Assembly (NCBI GenBank): GCA_905116865.2
Contig: CAJHNH020006902.1
Coordinates: 358,501-422,500 of the forward strand
Direction: 5' to 3'
DNA: 64,000 bases
Source: Candidula unifasciata
Taxonomy: Eukaryota > Mollusca > Gastropoda > Stylommatophora > Geomitridae
Position 1 is the first letter of the stretch; each line of letters starts with the position of its first letter. Under the pieces are notes generated by a model. It saw nothing but the letters and a program-made list of their open reading frames with translations, was not told where the DNA came from and searched no databases. The translations under genes were made by a program, and so were the position numbers. Positions 59,169-64,000 of this stretch are shown one piece after another.

Positions 59169-60040
59169 ACGGACTCTGCTAAAGGGAATGGATAAGTCGC
59201 ATCAAAACACAAACGGCAAGAATCCAACTATTAAAACAGTAAACTGAAAAATATTTTTTTTTTTTTTTAAACACGCCTGGCGACCTGGCGTAACATCCTT
59301 CTGCGCCAGTAGTCTCCAAGCTTGTTCAGGTGGCGCCTCCTTGAATACACTGCAACAAACGTATCTCCCCTTTCAATCACTACATAAAATGTGATCAAAA
59401 AAGAGAAAGATGCTCCTAATCTATAATTAAATGTAATGTTCTGAATAGCAAATAAATAAAATAATGCACAGTATTACAAATACTACATGTAAACGCAAGA
59501 CGCTTCTAAGGCTGAATCATTATCATAATATAGCTGCTATTTTGCAGAACGTCGCTCCCGTCTTAGCCCTGATATAGTCTGTTCGGTTTGCTCCTGTATT
59601 TTCACACACAAGGTGGCTTAGGGGTACACTGCCCATTCGCATTAGTCAACTGCTACACTTTCCTCAAAGAAATATGAAACCTTCTCTTACTGTTAATTCT
59701 GTTGGTCTTGGGCAGCATTTATATGACATAATACCCCAGCAGCGGTTTAAAAAGCTTCGCCAACGAACGGAATGTCCACTGACTCGCCGGTAGACGACTT
59801 CGTCACCGATCGGAACAGTAGTTGGGTCTGTCTCCTGTGATAGCATCATTACTCCAGGAGTCTTTTGGTTTTTTTTTTAATGTGGCGTGCAATGCTAAGT
59901 CATTTTATACGGCGCAAATAACCTAGTCACAATTATAACCTTAAGCTCCCCCTTCGGTGATGCAGTTTAAACTTGGCGCTTGTTTCTAATTATTGTTTTC
60001 CTATAAAACCGATGATGATAATAATGATGATGATGATATA
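59169..60040. other. No gene recognised
   Basis: AT-rich; reverse LINE-like words at 59540-59640 (TTTGCAGAACGTCGCTCCC resembles the family S tail). (ATG)n at 60012-60036. Confidence 0.3.
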
Positions 60041-60180
60041 AAGCCTGCGCTCTTCAAATGACAACTGCCGGTTTGACAGCAGACTCCCCCGATTAACGGT
60101 TTCCGCGGCACCGAGGATAAAGGGGTTTCGATGCTCCCGACACTGAGCCAGATGAGCTATGCTCAAGTGCTTCTGCTTCA
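60041..60180 (-). repeat. Possible tRNA-like SINE
   Basis: The minus strand has ATAGCTCATCTGGCTCAGTG and CATCGAAACCCC, loosely A- and B-box-like. Single copy; weak. Confidence 0.3.
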
Positions 60181-60384
60181 CTATCACCGAACAAATAGCA
60201 CGACGGAATGTGAACAATGCAGGGCTGGCGTTGTCTAACTGCACTTTATCGAATAATTCACTTCCCGCCTGAGATTATAAAACCGCGGCAGTGAGATATT
60301 ACACACAGTGATATAGAGGACATATTAGGGCAGTGTTCTTCCAGCTATGGTTCAGATGGGTTACCAGTAATGTGTAATTAATTA

Positions 60385-60560
60385 GGAACCGACATCACAG
60401 CACTAGGAACACGAGCGCTCCATCCCCATATTCAGCAGCAAGCGCACAGTTCAAATTCCGATAGTACCAGTAACAGCCAGGTTGTATTTCCGCTCACCCT
60501 TCCCTTGAGCGCTGAACGTGGCAAGATCCCCTCGCGTGTTACCCATAATTTCTGCCTAAT
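60385..60560 (-). mobile_element. LINE family C 3' end, reverse
   Basis: TAATTAATTAGGAACCGACA (tail), CCATATTCAGCAGCAAGCGC, GATAGTACCAGTAACAGCC, CCTTCCCTTGAGCGCTGAAC. Confidence 0.75.
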
Positions 60561-60824
60561 CATATAACAAGACAAGAACATCGTTCTTTGAGAGCTATCA
60601 GACAGCTGATCATTTTTTCAACATCCTATTTGTGTGAATTGTCTTTCTCATAAAAATCAAACAAAGAAATGGAATGAATGTGATTGCAGCGTTTCGCTTA
60701 TATCAGAAACAACGCTCCAATCACGTATATAAACGTTTAAAACCTCTAAACAGCGGCGGGAGATGTCACATTAGCCGAAAATTATAGGTAAGTAAAATCG
60801 TATTTAACGTGTAAACTGTCACCT

Positions 60825-60848
60825 AATTCCCCCCCCCCCCCCCCCTTT
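60825..60848. repeat. Poly(C) run
   Basis: About 17 C, followed by TTTG and a T run. Confidence 0.9.
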
Positions 60849-60861
60849 GTTTTTTTTTTTT

Positions 60862-60915
60862 TGGCCTGAATGTCAGCTGAGCCACAGGTGTAAAAAGGTT
60901 GAGAAACACTGACTG
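60862..60915 (-). mobile_element. hAT-type terminal sequence
   Basis: The minus strand reads CAGTGTTTCTCAACCTTTTT, then ACACCTGTGGCTCAG, the usual start of many hAT/Charlie-type elements. Only one end is seen. Confidence 0.5.
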
Positions 60916-61099
60916 AGGGAGCATAATTTCGCGCTGAAGTTACAATTGTCTCCCCTTCCATATCAAGTTCTGCTATCAATTTTACTGCTTACCTCCTGAT
61001 AGCTCCACTAGTCTATGCGCTGATTTATGTCCCTGGAATTTTCCTGTGGCAAGTTATTAGCAGGGATGTTTTAACGCAGGGTTTTTTCTCTAAAAAAAT

Positions 61100-62240
61100 A
61101 AGGGGGTGTGCAAGTACTCATAACAGTCCACTACAAAGCAACTGCAGTTATTGAAACTACCCACAGTAGCCCCAGTTGTTGAAACTCTAGAGTGACTGCA
61201 GTTAGTGAAACTACTCACAGTGGCCGCAGTTGTCGAAACTCTAAGAGTGACTGTAGTTGTTGAAACTCTAGAGTGACTGCAGTTAGTGAAACTCTAGAGT
61301 GACTGCAGTTAGTGAAACTCTAGAGTGACTGCAGTTAGTGAAACTCTAGAGTGACTGCAGTTGTTGAAACTGCACAGAGTGACTGCAGTTGTTGAAACTC
61401 TAGAGTGACTGCAGTTGTTGAAACTCTGCTCAGAGTGATGCAGTTGTTGAAACTCAAGAATAACTGCAGTTGTTGAAACTCTACTCAAAGTGACTGCAGT
61501 TGTTGAAACTCTAAGAGTGACTGCAGTTGTTGAAACTCAAGAGTGACTGCAGTTGTTGAAACTCTGCTCAGAGTGACTGCAGTTGTTGAAACTCTGCTCA
61601 AAGTGACTGCAGTTGTTGAAACTCTAAGAGTGACTGCAGTTGTTGAAACTCAAGAGTGACTGCAGTTGTTGAAACTCTGCTCAGAGTGACTGCAGTTGTT
61701 GAAACTCTACTCAAAGTGACTGCAGTTGTTAAAACTCTAAGAGTGACTGCAGTTGTTGAAACTCAAGAGTGACTGCAGTTGTTGAAACTCTGCTCAGAGT
61801 GACTGCAGTTGTTGAAACTCTGCTCAGAGAGACTGCAGATGTTGAATCTCTAGAGTGACTGCAGTTGTTGAAACTCTAGAGTGACTGCAGTTGTTGAAAC
61901 TCTGCTCAGAGAGACTGTTGTTGTTGAAACTCTAGAGTGACTGCTGTTGTTGAAACTCTGCTCAGAGTGACTGCAGCTGTTGAAACTCTAGAGTGACTGC
62001 AGTTGTTAAAACTCTAGAATGACTGCAGTTGTTGAAACTCTACAGTGACTGCAGCTGCTGAAACTCTAGAGTGACTGCAGTTGTTGAAACTCTGCTCATA
62101 GTGATTTCAGTTGTTGAAACTCAAGAGTGACTGCTGTTAGTGAAACTCTAGAGTGACTGCAGTTGTTGAAACTCTGCTGAGAGTGATTCTAGTTATTGAA
62201 ACTCAGCCTGACTCTAGTTTTTGACACTATTTAGAGTGAC
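61100..62240. repeat. Minisatellite, ~26/32-bp units, about 35 copies
   Basis: GAGTGACTGCAGTTGTTGAA + ACTCTAGA or ACTCTGCTCA. Long and short units alternate, suggesting higher-order repeats (for instance 61500-61800). The edge GTACTCATAACAGTCCACTA resembles 52830-52880. Confidence 0.95.
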
Positions 62241-62629
62241 TCCAATTACTCAAACTGCTTAGAGTGACTCTATTGCTGATACCCTTCTTGCCCAGAGTGA
62301 CCCCAGTAACTGCAACTCTGCTTGAGGTCAACTTAAAGAGCCTGCAGTTGTTATTGAAATCTACTTAGAGTGACCCTAGTTGTTGAAAGGCTTCTTAAAG
62401 TGACTGCAGCTGTTAAAGCTTTACTCTGGACTCTACCCTACAAGTCCAATTTATGTAAAATGACTTCAATTGTATTTCAATACATTTACAATTCTAAAGG
62501 GTCTTTGTAAGTGTACCGACCAACTCAGGATATTATCCTCCAAGTATCACACTCTCTCCTACAGTGAAGCAGCTTTTCCATCAAAAGTGTCACATCTCAA
62601 AGTCCATGCCATGCATTACTGGTAGTCAT
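62241..62629. repeat. Decayed flank of the array
   Basis: Divergent AGAGTGACTC words persist to about 62420, then unassigned sequence. Confidence 0.6.
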
Positions 62630-62870
62630 GTCTATCACCAACCTTCTGTCTCATGTACTTACAATTAACTCTGACACAGATGATCTTTCCCGCCACGATG
62701 TCACACTGTCTGGCATATTCTCTTTCAGTCTGCCTCTGCTGGTTTTCCACCGCCACGATGTACTCCAGTTTTCTCCTTCTCCTGTCATGACCAAAGAGTG
62801 TACTAGATTGTCTCCTTCTGAAAGACAGATTCTGTATCCAGATCTTTCTTGTTCTGCCTCTTCTCTTTTG
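62630..62870 (-). mobile_element. RTE-like LINE 3' end, reverse
   Basis: The minus strand gives WRWKTSRGRLKENMPDSVTS, then WRERSSVSELIVST, like the RGRQREKYxDSL...ELI segment of RTE C-termini; frameshifted. Confidence 0.55.
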
Positions 62871-63160
62871 CAGAGCTCTGTAGTAACATTTTGGAGAGGC
62901 TGGTGAATCTTGTCACATGTCAAAAAAGTCTCACAAAGCACAAACTCTGTTGCTTAAGTAACGACCCCCTAGGAGATCCAAATCTGTACCTGCTACATTC
63001 AGACTAAGACAGAAGACTTCATCACTTCCTAATGGAAACACTTTAGGTCACTGGTGGAAATCTGTGGACTGTCATGGGGTAACATTTCCAGTTATTAGCT
63101 GACCTCAAGCAGAACAAGTTAAATTACTAACATTCTCCTGAAATTCAATCTGTTGTTGTT
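62871..63160. other. No gene recognised
   Basis: No feature recognised. Confidence 0.3.
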
Positions 63161-63165
63161 GAGTG

Positions 63166-63345
63166 TTAAGCTAAGAACTGATGTCATAGAACTCAGGATA
63201 TTACCATAAGTGCACCATCCTCATCTTCAGCAGCTAGCAAAGAGTTCCAATTCCGATGGTGCCAGTAGCAATTTGCTTATATGTTCATCGTTCCTCTGAG
63301 TGTAAAGAATCAACCAGATCTCCCAGTCCCTCCTAGCTGTACCAT
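63166..63345 (-). mobile_element. LINE family C 3' end, reverse, parent of the terminal array
   Basis: TAAGAACTGATGTCATAGAA, CATCTTCAGCAGCTAGCAAA, CGATGGTGCCAGTAGCAATT, then CCTCTGAGTGTAAAGAATCA, which is the first unit of the array. Confidence 0.75.
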
Positions 63346-64000
63346 TCTCTCCCCTGAGTGTAAAGTATCAACCACATCTCCCGGTCACTCCTAGCTGTAC
63401 CATTCTCTCCCCTGAATGTAAAGTATCAACCAGATCTCCCGGTCACTCCTAGCTGTACCATTCTCTCCTCTGAGTGTAAAGTATTAACCAGATCTCCCGG
63501 TCACTCCTAGCTGTACTATTCTCTCCCCTGAGTGTAAAGTATCAACCACATCTCCCGGTCACTCCTAGCTGTACCATTTTCTCCCCTGAGTGTAAAGTAT
63601 CAACCACATCTCCCGGTCACTCCTAGCTGTACCATTCTCTTCCCTGAGTGTAAAGTATCAACCAGATCTCCCGGTCACTCCTAGCTGTACCATTCTCTCC
63701 CCTGAGTGTAAAGTATCAACCAGATCTACCGGTCACTCTTAGCTGTACCATTCTCCCTCCTGAGTGTAGAGTATCAACCAGATCTCCCGGTCACTCCTAG
63801 CTGTACCATTCTCTCCCCTGAGTGTAAAGTATCAACCAGATCTCCCGGTCACTCCTAGCTGTACCATTCTCCCCTGAGTGTAGAGTATCAACCAGATCTC
63901 CCGGTCACTCCTAGCTGTACCATTCTCCCCTGAGTGTAGAATATCAACCAGATCTCCCGGTCACTCCTAGCTGTACCATTCTCCCCAGACCATAACTGTC
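63290..64000. repeat. Minisatellite, 58-bp unit, about 12 copies, reaching the window edge
   Basis: CCTGAGTGTAAAGTATCAAC, CAGATCTCCCGGTCACTCCT, AGCTGTACCATTCTCTCC. The unit is the reversed LINE C segment that encodes LGVTRGSGxLTTLRG in the 44030 copy. The last unit passes into GACCATAACTG, like LINE text. Confidence 0.95.

Overview
The window looks like a piece of an animal nuclear genome assembly, most likely a heterobranch (pond-snail-like) gastropod mollusc. It has short exons with GT-AG introns, AT-rich introns several kb long, many RTE-like and RNase H-bearing LINE ends, tRNA-derived SINEs, a run of N at 56781-56797, and a hAT element closely resembling the SPIN family, which is known from tetrapods, Rhodnius and the snail Lymnaea. 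The snail assignment is inference; the sequence alone proves only a repeat-rich metazoan.

Two host genes are visible, both on the + strand. (1) A single exon at 1894-2013 encodes the end of a protein kinase domain that best resembles serine/threonine kinase 40 (STK40). (2) A gene of at least 13 coding exons spans 16517-54396. Its exon phases agree at every junction. It encodes a Sec23/24-like zinc finger plus a von Willebrand factor A domain with a complete MIDAS, followed by the C-terminal beta-rich region, in the arrangement of 'circularly permutated Ras protein 1' (CPRas1) vWA proteins. The last exons are not seen; they may lie beyond the minisatellite and gap at 55.5-56.8 kb, or past the window.

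The rest is repeat. Recurrent families, named here for cross-reference: SINE-A (about 290 bp, (GAA)n tail, about 17 copies); SINE-B (about 270 bp, tRNA-like head, 9 copies); a second tRNA-like SINE; LINE family C (RNase H domain, short tandem 3' tail, about 10 copies); an RTE-like LINE R ((ATG)n tail); further LINE 3' ends S, T, E and J; element F, which is inserted into exon 5 of the CPRas1-like gene; repeat D (about 570 bp); and several inverted-repeat (MITE-like) elements.

About a dozen minisatellites occupy roughly 10 kb. Four are built from neighbouring segments of the same RNase H LINE 3' end, one from a LINE T end, and one starts at the tail of a SINE-B. A 440-bp poly(C) tract sits at the same tail position of another SINE-B. 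The strongest points for follow-up are the exon 5 insertion that could be removed as an in-frame new intron, the retroelement-seeded minisatellites, the SPIN-like element, and the poly(C) tract.
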